From positions 1-36,164 of the forward strand of contig CAILJQ010000129.1 of the NCBI GenBank assembly GCA_903834625.1: DNA of 36,164 nucleotides, read 5' to 3'. Positions 1-6,839 of this stretch are shown piece by piece; within the stretch, counting starts at the first letter, position 1, and every line of letters starts with the position of its first letter. Below the pieces are notes generated by a model. The model did not search any database. It was not told where the DNA came from and worked only from the letters and a program-made list of their open reading frames with translations. The stretch is from an uncultured Bacteroidota bacterium (lineage in GTDB: Bacteria > Bacteroidota > Bacteroidia > UKL13-3). Made by a program: the position numbers and the translations under genes.

Positions 1-839
1 GGGATGTTTTTCCTCAATTGTTCCATCATATACATTTTCAGGTCATAGATATGTTTATGATCATTCTCGTAATGCGAATAAGCTAATTCTAAAGCTTTTG
101 CTAAGCCAACAATGCCATATACATTTTCGGTACCACCGCGCATATTTCTTTCTTGTGAGCCACCAGTAATATATGGTTTTAATTGTGCTTCATGGTTGAT
201 ATAAATAAAACCAACACCTTTAGGACCATTGAATTTATGTGCACCTGCTGCCAAGAAATGAACGTGTGTTTTCTTTAGGTCGAACCTAAAATGCCCCATA
301 GTTTGAACGGTGTCGCAATGGAATAATGCATTGTATTCACGACAGAGTTCGCCTACTTTGTCAATATCAATCATGGTACCTATTTCATTGTTAGAATGCA
401 TCAATGAAACCAAACAGTTTTCATTTTCTTTCAACAATTCAGCCAAATGAGAAAGGTCTATTCTCCCTTTTTCATCAAAGTTTACATAGTGCACTTTTAC
501 ATTGGCTTGGTGTTCTAATTCTTCGGCAGTATGACCAACGGCGTGATGTTCCAAAGCAGAAGTAATAATATTTTTTACGCCTTTGTGTGCAACAGACTGA
601 CGTAAGGCCATATTATCTGCTTCTGTTCCACCAGAGGTAAAGAAAATTTCACCGGGTGTACAATTCAACAAAGAGGCAACTTTTTTACGAGCATCTTCTA
701 TCAGTGTGCGTACAATTCTTCCGTGTGAATGCGTAGAACTTGGGTTGCCATATTCTGCCTTCATTACCTGAATCATTGTATCTATCACTTCCGAATCCAT
801 TGGAGTGGTAGCCGCATTATCAAGGTATACTTTCATCAT
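1..839 (-). CDS. Cysteine desulfurase (NifS/IscS family), 3' end cut by window edge
   Basis: PLP-dependent enzyme that takes sulfur from L-cysteine for Fe-S cluster or tRNA thiolation pathways. The reverse strand reads from ATG at 839 (or 836; MKVYLDNAATTP follows) and stays open to base 1, giving about 279 codons. Family marks visible in order are LDNAATTP at the N-terminus, GNPSSTHSHG, FTSGGTEADN, ALEHHAV, HSNNEIGT, HCDTVQT (the Asp that contacts the PLP ring) and AGAHKFNGPKG, where the Lys is the PLP Schiff-base residue. The loop with the catalytic Cys lies beyond the edge, so IscS-like and NifS-like groups cannot be separated. It follows the agmatinase-family gene on the same strand; the 57-base gap holds an 18-base perfect palindrome overlapping a TAnnTTTG box, so it may have its own regulated promoter. 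Family assignment is firm; the precise role is inference. Confidence 0.93.
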   Translation of the reverse strand, partial: MMKVYLDNAATTPMDSEVIDTMIQVMKAEYGNPSSTHSHGRIVRTLIEDARKKVASLLNCTPGEIFFTSGGTEADNMALRQSVAHKGVKNIITSALEHHAVGHTAEELEHQANVKVHYVNFDEKGRIDLSHLAELLKENENCLVSLMHSNNEIGTMIDIDKVGELCREYNALFHCDTVQTMGHFRFDLKKTHVHFLAAGAHKFNGPKGVGFIYINHEAQLKPYITGGSQERNMRGGTENVYGIVGLAKALELAYSHYENDHKHIYDLKMYMMEQLRKNI

Positions 840-854
840 TAGGTGTGTTTTAGG

Positions 855-872
855 TTTTGGTTCGAACCAAAA
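855..872. promoter_or_regulatory. 18-bp perfect palindrome over a candidate -7 box
   Basis: TTTTGGTTCGAACCAAAA is a perfect inverted repeat in the gap before the cysteine desulfurase. On the minus strand its left arm is part of TAATTTTG (868-875), which matches the Bacteroidota -7 consensus TAnnTTTG; no good -33 TTG is seen. The core GGTTCGAACC recurs at 3919, 10438 and 23285. An operator at the transcription start is a reasonable inference, not shown. Confidence 0.5.
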
Positions 873-896
873 TTAAATAATCTGTTCGAGTATAAT

Positions 897-1784
897 TTAT
901 TTTTTTAATGTTTGGTAACCAATAAGCTTATAAACCAATTTGGCCATGGTATATTCGGTTAAAATGTTTCCTTTTACAGGTGCAATTTCAACCACATCAA
1001 ATCCAACTACATTCTTTTTGGCAAAAACTTCTTTTAAAAACTGAATGGTTTCATTCCACATCATTCCATTAGGTTCTGCAGTTCCTACAGCAGGCACAAT
1101 ACTGGGATCAAAGCCATCGGCATCAATACTTACATATACATTTTTACCCAATGTTTTTAGGGCATCTTTTGCCCAATTTGGGTTTGAACGAATATCATGC
1201 GCATAAAATGTATGAATGTTCTTACTGTCTTTAATCAATTGAGCTTCCTCAATACATTGTGCCCTAATTCCTATTTGTGTAAGCGGAACCTCCAAATCAT
1301 GCACCCTTGCCATTACAGAAGCATGAGAATATTTGTTGCCATGGTATTCCTGACGTAAATCACTGTGTGCATCAATTTGCAATACGTGAACATCTGGTAC
1401 AAATTGTTTTACTGCCCTCACCGTTCCATAGGTAATGGTGTGTTCAGCGCCCAGTGTAATAGGAAATTTGTTATCTGCTAATAATTGCCTGGTATGTTTC
1501 TCAATGTGCTTAACAGCTTTTAAATCATGCAAACCCTTAAAATCCATTGGTTTTAGGGTACATATGCCACCCTTTAAGTAACTTTCTTGATCCAATTCTT
1601 CATCATATAACTCAACAAATTGGGAGGCATTTATGATGGCGGCTGGACCTTTATTCGATCCTGCTAAATAAGAAGAGGTATATTCATAAGGGGCAGATTG
1701 AATCACATAGCGTGAGTTTTCATAGGAATAGAGTTCCTCATTCTCAATGGCAAGGAAGTTCTTTTTGTGGTTATAGTATTTCAT
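897..1784 (-). CDS. Agmatinase/arginase-family ureohydrolase
   Basis: Binuclear manganese hydrolase that releases urea from a guanidino substrate, most likely agmatine (giving putrescine) or arginine. At 295 residues it has normal family length. Metal-site motifs are visible: LGAEHTIT (H115), QIDAHSDLR (D138, H140, D142) and SIDADGFDP (D221, D223), followed by the GTAEPNG substrate loop and a late FDVVEIAP segment. The first motif has Ala where most relatives have Gly (GGEH). It starts 11 bases after the map stop codon on the same strand, so the two are probably cotranscribed. No arginine decarboxylase lies in the window to settle the substrate; formimidoylglutamase or guanidinobutyrase activity cannot be excluded. 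Superfamily is certain, substrate is inference. Confidence 0.9.
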   Translation of the reverse strand: MKYYNHKKNFLAIENEELYSYENSRYVIQSAPYEYTSSYLAGSNKGPAAIINASQFVELYDEELDQESYLKGGICTLKPMDFKGLHDLKAVKHIEKHTRQLLADNKFPITLGAEHTITYGTVRAVKQFVPDVHVLQIDAHSDLRQEYHGNKYSHASVMARVHDLEVPLTQIGIRAQCIEEAQLIKDSKNIHTFYAHDIRSNPNWAKDALKTLGKNVYVSIDADGFDPSIVPAVGTAEPNGMMWNETIQFLKEVFAKKNVVGFDVVEIAPVKGNILTEYTMAKLVYKLIGYQTLKK

Positions 1785-1795
1785 AAAAATAAGGG

Positions 1796-2602
1796 TTAAA
1801 ATACAGATTCAGGTATCTCAAATTCACCGTTGATATCAGTTAAAACGAAGGGTTTGTCTTTGGTTACACAAATGGTATGTTCAAATTGAGCACTCAACCT
1901 GCCATCAATGGTTCGTGCTGTCCAGTTGTCTTTTTTATCAACCTTGCACCTAGCTTTACCCGCGTTAATCATTGGTTCAATAGTGAATATCATACCTGGC
2001 GCTAAAATAGGACCGGTGTTTTTATCAGCTATATGCGAAACCTCTGGCTCTTCATGAAATTTAAGGCCTACGCCATGTCCGCAAAATTCATAAACAGTTG
2101 AATAACCAAAAGAGGTGGCATATTTGTTTATTTGATATCCAATGTTGTTCAGAGGGTTTCCTATAAAGCATTCGCGTATCCCAATGGCCAAACATTCTTT
2201 GGTAACAGCTACCAATTTTTGTGCATGGTCAGAAACTTCACCTACCATAAACATAGAAGATGTATCGCCGTAATATCCATTTAAGATGGTGGTAACATCT
2301 ATATTAACAATGTCTCCTTCTCTTAATTCATATGGACCAGGTATGCCATGACAGACCACATCATTTACAGAGATACATGTTTCTTTTGGATACCCGTGGT
2401 AGCCCAATGTTGCAGGAACTGCTTTATGGTCTTGCATGAATTGAGCGCAAATTTTGTTTAAAAATTCAGTGCTTACGCCAGGTTGTACGAAAGGAGCAAC
2501 TTCTTTTAACGTTTGTGCAGCCAAAACGCTGCTTTCCCTAATGCCCTGAATTTGCTCAGGGGTTTTGATAATAATCTTACTTTTGGTGTCTCGAAATGCC
2601 AA
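1796..2602 (-). CDS. map: Type I methionine aminopeptidase
   Basis: Removes the initiator methionine from nascent cytoplasmic proteins. The 268-residue protein carries the five metal ligands of the pita-bread fold: D102 (VNIDVT), D113 (YYGDTSS), H176 (GHGVG), E209 (TIEPM) and E241 (AQFEHT), with the substrate His in CHGIP (H85). The frame offers no ATG near the expected N-terminus; the start used is TTG at 2602, just before AFRDTKSKIIIKTPEQ, where KTPEQI is the usual beginning of the family. A TACTTTTG box at 2623-2630 would place the transcript start about 15 bases upstream, which fits this TTG. Next gene on the strand is the agmatinase-family gene after 11 bases. Confidence 0.96.
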   Translation of the reverse strand: MAFRDTKSKIIIKTPEQIQGIRESSVLAAQTLKEVAPFVQPGVSTEFLNKICAQFMQDHKAVPATLGYHGYPKETCISVNDVVCHGIPGPYELREGDIVNIDVTTILNGYYGDTSSMFMVGEVSDHAQKLVAVTKECLAIGIRECFIGNPLNNIGYQINKYATSFGYSTVYEFCGHGVGLKFHEEPEVSHIADKNTGPILAPGMIFTIEPMINAGKARCKVDKKDNWTARTIDGRLSAQFEHTICVTKDKPFVLTDINGEFEIPESVF

Positions 2603-2622
2603 TGTTATTTTGCTATAAAGGG

Positions 2623-2630
2623 CAAAAGTA
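2623..2630 (-). promoter_or_regulatory. Candidate -7 box for map
   Basis: The reverse strand reads TACTTTTG, an exact match to the Bacteroidota TAnnTTTG element, about 21 bases upstream of the proposed TTG start. I see no clear -33 TTTG at the right distance, so this is a half-supported promoter. Confidence 0.45.
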
Positions 2631-2714
2631 GTGATTTTTGGGGTAATTTCAGACTTCTGAAAGGCCGACCTTGGAAAATTAAAGACGCACCTTTTTATAC
2701 CTATTGTTAAAAAC

Positions 2715-3062
2715 CTATAGGGTTTCTAAAATCGATTTAATTTCAGCAATTGACAACAATACCTGTTCTTTGATACGGTTGATTAAACCCGGCATTTGAT
2801 CAATATTGCTGCCATCTTTGCCATATTGCTCAAGTGATCTAATAAGGTTAAATAATTCATTGGCTCCCAACATTTGGATAGGAGCTTTCATTTTATGGGC
2901 CAAGTGTCCAATACCTTCATAATCATGTTTGGCAAGTAAATCACTAAACAATTCTGCTTCAGTGGCAGTAGAATTGATATACAACTCCAACATTTCTTTG
3001 ATGAAGCTACTATCGCCGCCAGAAATCTCTTTTAGGTATGTTAAATCAATAATGTTCGACAT
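2715..3062 (-). CDS. HPt-domain phosphotransfer protein
   Basis: A single-domain histidine phosphotransfer protein of 115 residues, expected to be a four-helix bundle in the cytoplasm that relays phosphate between hybrid kinases and response regulators. The phosphoacceptor motif is AHKMKAP with H56 and the usual Lys three residues later (K59). The N-terminal stretch DLTYLKEISGGD..FIKEML is typical of stand-alone HPt proteins. No histidine kinase or receiver domain lies nearby, so its partners are unknown (orphan). It diverges from the NlpC/P60 gene with 67 bases between starts. The stop is TAG. Confidence 0.88.
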   Translation of the reverse strand: MSNIIDLTYLKEISGGDSSFIKEMLELYINSTATEAELFSDLLAKHDYEGIGHLAHKMKAPIQMLGANELFNLIRSLEQYGKDGSNIDQMPGLINRIKEQVLLSIAEIKSILETL

Positions 3063-3129
3063 AGGTCCAATATTTTACGCACAACTATACGATAATTTTA
3101 TTTTAATTGCATAAAAAAATCTAAGCCCC

Positions 3130-3912
3130 ATGCAAACAGGAATTTGCCATTTAAGTTTGGTTCCTTTACGCGCCGACCCCACTAGCAAAAGCGAACAAGT
3201 TTCTCAATTATTGTTTGGTGAAACATATAACATTCTTGAACAAATAGCCGATTGGGTTAAAATAACCACCCACCTTGATAATTACACCGGGTGGATAGCC
3301 GATAACCAATTGTGTATTTGGGACGAAAAAGATAGAAGTCCAAGATTGGTGCATCGTTTCCCATGTTTAATAGCCATAGATGAAATAAATAATGTGCCTC
3401 TTCATTTGCCACCTGGCAGTATGTTGCATGAGTTAGAGTTGTTTGATGATAGCAGGGCCACCTTTATGGTGAATAAACACAAATATTCAGCACAATTATC
3501 AGAAACAGATTTGGATGTATTTGATTTGAGCCAAATGAGCAATTTCGCCTCCCAATTTTTAAATACTCCATACCTCTGGGGCGGAAGAACCATGTGGGGT
3601 ATAGATTGCTCTGGATTGACGCAATTATTGTATTCAAGTTTAGGAATTAAATTACCCAGAGATGCCTACCAACAAGCAGAATTGGGAACACAAATAGCTT
3701 TTTTAAATGAATCGCGCCTAGGGGATTTGGCCTTTTTCGATAATGAAGAGGGAAGAATTACCCATGTAGGTTTACTGATTGATTCGGGTGAAATTATCCA
3801 TGCAAGCGGTAAAGTGCGCAGAGATGTAATAGATAGTTATGGCATTTTTAATGAGGAAAAGGGCGCTCATACCCACAAATTAAGAACTATTAAGCGCTAT
3901 ATAAACTATTAA
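3130..3912 (+). CDS. NlpC/P60 cell-wall endopeptidase with N-terminal SH3-like region
   Basis: Probable gamma-D-glutamyl-L-diamino acid endopeptidase acting on peptidoglycan peptides. Residues 1-65 look like a bacterial SH3 domain (VPLRADPTSKSEQVSQLLFGE, then DWVKIT and YTGWI). The catalytic domain is about 135-255: C160 in WGIDCSG, H212 in ITHVG and H224 in IIHASG form the Cys-His-His set. The N-terminus (MQTGICHLSLVPLR) lacks a signal peptide, so it may act in the cytoplasm on recycled muropeptides, as YkfC-type enzymes do; that comparison is inference. Length 260 is normal for the YkfC-like group. Downstream, a GGTTCGAACC palindrome precedes the peroxiredoxin gene. Confidence 0.9.
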   Translation: MQTGICHLSLVPLRADPTSKSEQVSQLLFGETYNILEQIADWVKITTHLDNYTGWIADNQLCIWDEKDRSPRLVHRFPCLIAIDEINNVPLHLPPGSMLHELELFDDSRATFMVNKHKYSAQLSETDLDVFDLSQMSNFASQFLNTPYLWGGRTMWGIDCSGLTQLLYSSLGIKLPRDAYQQAELGTQIAFLNESRLGDLAFFDNEEGRITHVGLLIDSGEIIHASGKVRRDVIDSYGIFNEEKGAHTHKLRTIKRYINY

Positions 3913-3915
3913 GGG

Positions 3916-3960
3916 TTCGGTTCGAACCAAAACAAAACGAACGAAAATATGTTACCTTTA
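3916..3960 (+). promoter_or_regulatory. Palindrome plus -7 box upstream of the peroxiredoxin gene
   Basis: TTCGGTTCGAACCAAA at 3916-3931 contains the decamer GGTTCGAACC (3919-3928). TACCTTTA at 3953-3960 resembles the -7 consensus and would start transcription about 16 bases before the ATG at 3983. The palindrome then sits at or just upstream of the -33 position, as expected for an operator or activator site. Functional reading is inference. Confidence 0.4.
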
Positions 3961-3982
3961 CAACATTAATTTAAACACACAT

Positions 3983-4450
3983 ATGTCAATTAAAGTAGGA
4001 GATAAAGCTCCATCATTTAAGTTGGTTGATACCGACAAAAAAGAAGTTTCATTGGAAGATTTCAAAGGTAAAAACCTTATTGTACATTTCTTTCCAGCTG
4101 CTTTCACTGGTGTTTGTACCACCCAATTGTGCACAGTAAGAGATGCCATTAGCATGTATCAAAACGATGCTTGTGATGTAGTGGCAATTTCTGTTGACCT
4201 TCCTTTTACCTTAGGTAAATTCAAAGAATTGCAAAACCTTAATTTCACCCTGTTGTCAGATTTTAATAAAGAAGCCATCAATGCGTATGGTGCAATTTAT
4301 GAAAATTGGATTTTAGGTTTAAAAGGTGTGGCTAAACGTGCAGCTTTTGTTATCGACAAAGAAGGTGTAGTGCGTTATGCAGAGGTATTAGAAAGCGCTG
4401 GCGACTTACCAAATTTCACTGCTATCAACGAAACTTTAGCCGCTATTTAA
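3983..4450 (+). CDS. Peroxiredoxin (AhpC/TSA family, PrxQ- or AhpE-like)
   Basis: Thiol peroxidase that reduces hydrogen peroxide or organic peroxides in the cytoplasm. The active-site segment is FPAAFTGVCTTQLCTVRD: C45 is the peroxidatic Cys, with the preceding Thr of the PxxxT/SxxC pattern. C50, five residues later, is placed like the resolving Cys of PrxQ proteins, while the FTGVCT form is more like AhpE. Length is 155 residues with no signal peptide. A strong terminator follows 22 bases after the stop, so the gene is probably monocistronic. The palindrome upstream hints at regulation, perhaps by redox state, but nothing in the sequence proves that. Confidence 0.92.
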   Translation: MSIKVGDKAPSFKLVDTDKKEVSLEDFKGKNLIVHFFPAAFTGVCTTQLCTVRDAISMYQNDACDVVAISVDLPFTLGKFKELQNLNFTLLSDFNKEAINAYGAIYENWILGLKGVAKRAAFVIDKEGVVRYAEVLESAGDLPNFTAINETLAAI

Positions 4451-4472
4451 TATTTTAAGCCTTGGCTCACAG

Positions 4473-4510
4473 ACGGGTTTGGATTTTTTTCCAAACCCGT
4501 TTGTTTTTTT
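4473..4510 (+). terminator. Rho-independent terminator of the peroxiredoxin gene
   Basis: Perfect 10-bp stem ACGGGTTTGG (4473-4482) with CCAAACCCGT (4491-4500), loop ATTTTTTT, followed by TTGTTTTTTT. The first tail bases also form the TTTG -33 box of the tRNA promoter. Confidence 0.92.
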
Positions 4511-4530
4511 TAGGGATATGCCTACATTTG
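4500..4530 (+). promoter_or_regulatory. Promoter of the tRNA-Arg/tRNA-Leu unit
   Basis: TTTG at 4500-4503, a 19-base spacer and TACATTTG at 4523-4530 match the Bacteroidota -33/-7 consensus exactly. Transcription would start near 4537, about seven bases before the mature tRNA-Arg 5' end. Confidence 0.75.
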
Positions 4531-4543
4531 CAGCCCATCAAAT

Positions 4544-4620
4544 GGTTTCGTAGCTCAACTGAATAGAGCATCTGACTACGGATCAGAAGGTTACAGGTTT
4601 GAATCCTGTCGAGACCACCA
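4544..4620 (+). tRNA. tRNA-Arg(ACG)
   Basis: The acceptor stem GGTTTCG (4544-4550) pairs with CGAGACC (4610-4616) with one G-U pair. The D arm is GCTC..GAGC, the anticodon stem TCTGA/TCAGA holds loop CTACGGA with anticodon ACG at 4578-4580, and the T arm is ACAGG-TTTGAAT-CCTGT. Discriminator A4617 is followed by an encoded CCA (4618-4620). A34 is expected to be edited to inosine to read CGU/CGC/CGA. Confidence 0.96.
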
Positions 4621-4647
4621 AACCTTTGATTGTGTTCTTAGGTTGAT

Positions 4648-4732
4648 GCCCAGATGGCGGAATTGGTAGACGCGCTGGTCTCAAACACCAGTGAGCTTTA
4701 AACTCGTGCCGGTTCGACCCCGGCTCTGGGTA
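4648..4732 (+). tRNA. tRNA-Leu(CAA)
   Basis: A class II tRNA with a long variable arm. Acceptor GCCCAGA (4648-4654) pairs with TCTGGGT (4725-4731) with a terminal G-U pair. Anticodon stem CTGGT/ACCAG carries loop CTCAAAC with CAA at 4682-4684, reading UUG. The T arm is GCCGG-TTCGACC-CCGGC. The discriminator A4732 is followed by CGC, so the CCA end is not encoded, unlike the neighbouring tRNA-Arg, and must be added after transcription. Confidence 0.96.
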
Positions 4733-4741
4733 CGCTTCAAA

Positions 4742-4780
4742 AACCCTTGTAAATCCTATGATTTGCAAGGTTTTTTTTGT
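4742..4780 (+). terminator. Terminator after the tRNA pair
   Basis: CTTGTAAATC (4746-4755) pairs with GATTTGCAAG (4760-4769) with one G-U pair, loop CTAT, flanked by C-G and A-T pairs and followed by an eight-T run from 4771. Confidence 0.88.
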
Positions 4781-4828
4781 TTTACCTGGATTTTCATCAC
4801 ACTAATTTTCTTTTTTTTTGAAACACTC

Positions 4829-4859
4829 TTGCGAAACTAAAAGGTTGCGCATATATTTG
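4829..4859 (+). promoter_or_regulatory. Promoter of the arsR-like/SRPBCC-VOC operon
   Basis: TTG at 4829-4831, a 20-base spacer and TATATTTG at 4852-4859 match the Bacteroidota promoter consensus. The ATG at 4891 lies about 25 bases after the expected start site. Confidence 0.65.
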
Positions 4860-4890
4860 CTACCGATTGGTTGCATAATTAACTTTTAAC

Positions 4891-5205
4891 ATGAGAAGAG
4901 ACGTATTTCAAGCCATTGCAGATCCTACACGTAGAGCTATCATTAGCCTTATTGCCCTGCAAGCCATGACACCCAATGCCATTGCTTTACACTTTGACAC
5001 TTCTAGGCAAGCCATTTCTAAACACCTCAAAATATTATCTGAATGCGAGTTAATTAAGGCAAAACAGGAGGGTAGAGAGATATACTACGAATTAGAAATA
5101 AAACGCATGAAAGAAATAGACAAATGGCTTGAACAATTCCGCAAAATTTGGGAAAATAAATTCAGTCAACTCGATGATGTATTAAAGAAGCTAAAACAAA
5201 AATAA
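4891..5205 (+). CDS. ArsR-family winged-helix transcriptional regulator
   Basis: A 104-residue helix-turn-helix repressor of the ArsR type. Family marks: [18 protein letters not shown] near the N-terminus, the recognition-helix segment [15 protein letters not shown] and the wing EGREIYYEL. The metal-binding ELCVCDL motif of true arsenic sensors is absent, placing it with the non-metal ArsR proteins commonly encoded beside SRPBCC (AHSA1) genes. The downstream gene starts two bases after its stop, so they are probably translationally coupled. Known family behaviour suggests repression of its own operon through the promoter at 4829-4859. The C-terminus is Lys-rich (LKKLKQK). The inducing signal cannot be read from the sequence. 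Confidence 0.9.
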   Translation: MRRDVFQAIADPTRRAIISLIALQAMTPNAIALHFDTSRQAISKHLKILSECELIKAKQEGREIYYELEIKRMKEIDKWLEQFRKIWENKFSQLDDVLKKLKQK

Positions 5206-5207
5206 CT

Positions 5208-6179
5208 ATGAAAAACTCACTACTTTTTAATTTTGAAGCCGACAAGGGCTCAAATTGTATTTATGTTAAAAGAGAATTTGACGCGCCCATTCATTTGGTT
5301 TGGGATGCTTGGACGAAACCAGAATTACTTGACCAATGGTGGGCACCCAAACCCTATGTTACACGTACCAAAAGCATGAATTTTACAGATGGGGGAACGT
5401 GGCTGTATTGTATGGTAAGTCCTACCAATGAAGTGCATTGGTGTAAAGCAGACTATTCACAAATTCATCCACAAAAAAGTTACCATGCTGTAGATGCCTT
5501 TTGTGACGAACATGGTGTGCTTAACTCAGAAATCCCCAGGTCTCATTGGGATGTTTCATTCCAAAATAATGCAGAACAAAGCATTGTTTCTATTAAAATT
5601 CAATACGAGAGTTTAGCCCATCTAGAACAAATTATAAGTCTTGGTTTCAAAGAAGGATTTACCATGGCAATGGGTAATTTGGATGCCTATTTTGAAGCAC
5701 AATTTAAATTGAGAGCCTTCAATAAAACCAACAACCAGGCAAGGGTTTGTACCTATGTTAATTTCCCAGGAAATACAGAGGAGGCAATGCTATTTTACCA
5801 ACAAATTTTTAAAACACAGTTTACTGGCCAAGGCATCCAAAGATTTGGTGATTTGCCTGCAGATCCTACTCAAGCTCCTATGAGTGAAAGCCTCAAACAA
5901 ATGGTCTTACATGCAGAGTTGCCACTTATTGGAGGACATATTTTAATGGCTACTGATGCTCCAACAGAAATGGGATTTAATGTGGTTCAAGGCAATAATA
6001 TGCACATTAGCCTAGAACCAGAAAGCAAGGAAGAAGCTGATAGACTTTTTAATGAATTATCTGTTAATGGAAAAGTAAGTATGCCCATACAAGAAATGTT
6101 CTGGGGAGCTTATTTTGGTAGCTTTACCGACCAATATGGAATAAATTGGATGGTGAACTATTTACATCCAAAAGATTAA
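5208..6179 (+). CDS. SRPBCC (AHSA1-type) domain fused to a PhnB-like VOC domain
   Basis: A 323-residue cytoplasmic protein made of two families that are usually separate. Residues about 15-167 form an AHSA1/START-like hydrophobic cavity domain (VKREFDAPIHLVWDAWTKPELLDQWWAP, GGTWLY, then GFKEGFTMAMGNLDAYF). Residues about 178-320 are a VOC/PhnB domain of the 3-demethylubiquinone methyltransferase-like group (CTYVNFPGNTEEAMLFYQQIF, HAELPLIGGHILMATD, MFWGAYFGSFTDQYGINWM). The link RAFNKTNNQA is short and the frame is continuous, so this is a genuine fusion. The ArsR gene two bases upstream is the usual partner of single SRPBCC genes. Binding or turnover of a small hydrophobic compound is likely; the substrate is unknown. 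Confidence 0.87.
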   Translation: MKNSLLFNFEADKGSNCIYVKREFDAPIHLVWDAWTKPELLDQWWAPKPYVTRTKSMNFTDGGTWLYCMVSPTNEVHWCKADYSQIHPQKSYHAVDAFCDEHGVLNSEIPRSHWDVSFQNNAEQSIVSIKIQYESLAHLEQIISLGFKEGFTMAMGNLDAYFEAQFKLRAFNKTNNQARVCTYVNFPGNTEEAMLFYQQIFKTQFTGQGIQRFGDLPADPTQAPMSESLKQMVLHAELPLIGGHILMATDAPTEMGFNVVQGNNMHISLEPESKEEADRLFNELSVNGKVSMPIQEMFWGAYFGSFTDQYGINWMVNYLHPKD

Positions 6180-6194
6180 ATAACCCATGCCTAA

Positions 6195-6230
6195 AAACCC
6201 CGAGAAATGTTCTTGGGGTTTACTTTTTTT
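6195..6230. terminator. Bidirectional terminator between convergent genes
   Basis: AAACCCCGAGAA (6195-6206) pairs with TTCTTGGGGTTT (6210-6221), one G-U pair, loop ATG. A seven-T run follows on the plus strand, and on the minus strand the stem is followed by TTTTT over part of the same A run. The stop codon of the thioredoxin-like gene (6220-6222) lies in the stem. Confidence 0.85.
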
Positions 6231-6720
6231 GATAGGTTTTTGGGTCAATAGCAGCCGGTGTCCATGATTTTAAAAATTGAAAAGTTTTAGCTGCACTATA
6301 ACTTTTTCCCTCCTCCAAATACACTGAATTTTCTGTATGTAGTAATTTGCCATTGCCATCAATAATTAAAAACACTGGAAACCCAAACCTTTGAGGAAAA
6401 CCAAGGCTGGCAAATATTTCTTCATTTTTATTTTCCTTGCTATAATTTAAATGATATACAACATAATTGGCCTGAATAAGCGAATCAATAGATTTATCTG
6501 CTAACCTAAATCGATGAAACTCTAAACACCATTTACACCAATTTCCTCCGGCCTGAACCAATACATGTTTATTTTCTTTTTTTGCTTGTGTATAAGCCTT
6601 ATTCAAGTCTTCTTGCGCATTGGACATAGGGTTATATAAGCTTGGTGTTTCGGTTTGAGCCAATACATGCGCGCCAAAAGAGAGCATCATTGTAATCAAG
6701 AGTAAAATATTTTTATTCAT
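6220..6720 (-). CDS. Exported thioredoxin-like protein
   Basis: A 166-residue protein with a signal peptide (about 1-21, ending FGAHVLA before QTE), so it should act in the periplasm or be surface-attached. The thioredoxin fold shows an NWCKWCLEF active site (C62 and C65) and a cis-Pro region GFPVFLIIDGNG near residue 115. The WCKWC pair and the DLNKAYTQAKKENKHVLVQAG lead-in match the thioredoxin_7/DUF255-like group used in disulfide reduction in Bacteroidota. It is transcribed away from the phospholipase-like gene; the 119-base divergent gap contains a 14-bp perfect palindrome. Partner proteins are unknown. Confidence 0.88.
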   Translation of the reverse strand: MNKNILLLITMMLSFGAHVLAQTETPSLYNPMSNAQEDLNKAYTQAKKENKHVLVQAGGNWCKWCLEFHRFRLADKSIDSLIQANYVVYHLNYSKENKNEEIFASLGFPQRFGFPVFLIIDGNGKLLHTENSVYLEEGKSYSAAKTFQFLKSWTPAAIDPKTYQKK

Positions 6721-6774
6721 GATTCGAAATTACAGTTATTGTGATTTCTTTTTGTGAATATTTATGATGGAGTA

Positions 6775-6788
6775 TCAAGTATACTTGA
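6775..6788. promoter_or_regulatory. Perfect 14-bp palindrome in a divergent promoter region
   Basis: TCAAGTATACTTGA is self-complementary, and a second half site, ACAAGTAT, lies at 6799-6806. The pair sits between the divergent thioredoxin-like and phospholipase-like genes, a typical place for a shared operator. No regulator gene is adjacent; function is inferred. Confidence 0.35.
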
Positions 6789-6839
6789 AATGGTTTTAAC
6801 AAGTATTTTCATTTGACATAAAAGTGCGCATTTTGCCGC

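Noticed and set aside
274-290. TTTAGGT-CGA-ACCTAAA inverted repeat resembling the GGTTCGAACC family
   Set aside because: It lies in conserved cysteine desulfurase codons and differs from the core; probably chance.
4590-4720. GGTTTGAATCC and GGTTCGACCCC in the tRNA genes as palindrome copies
   Set aside because: They are the T arms of tRNA-Arg and tRNA-Leu.
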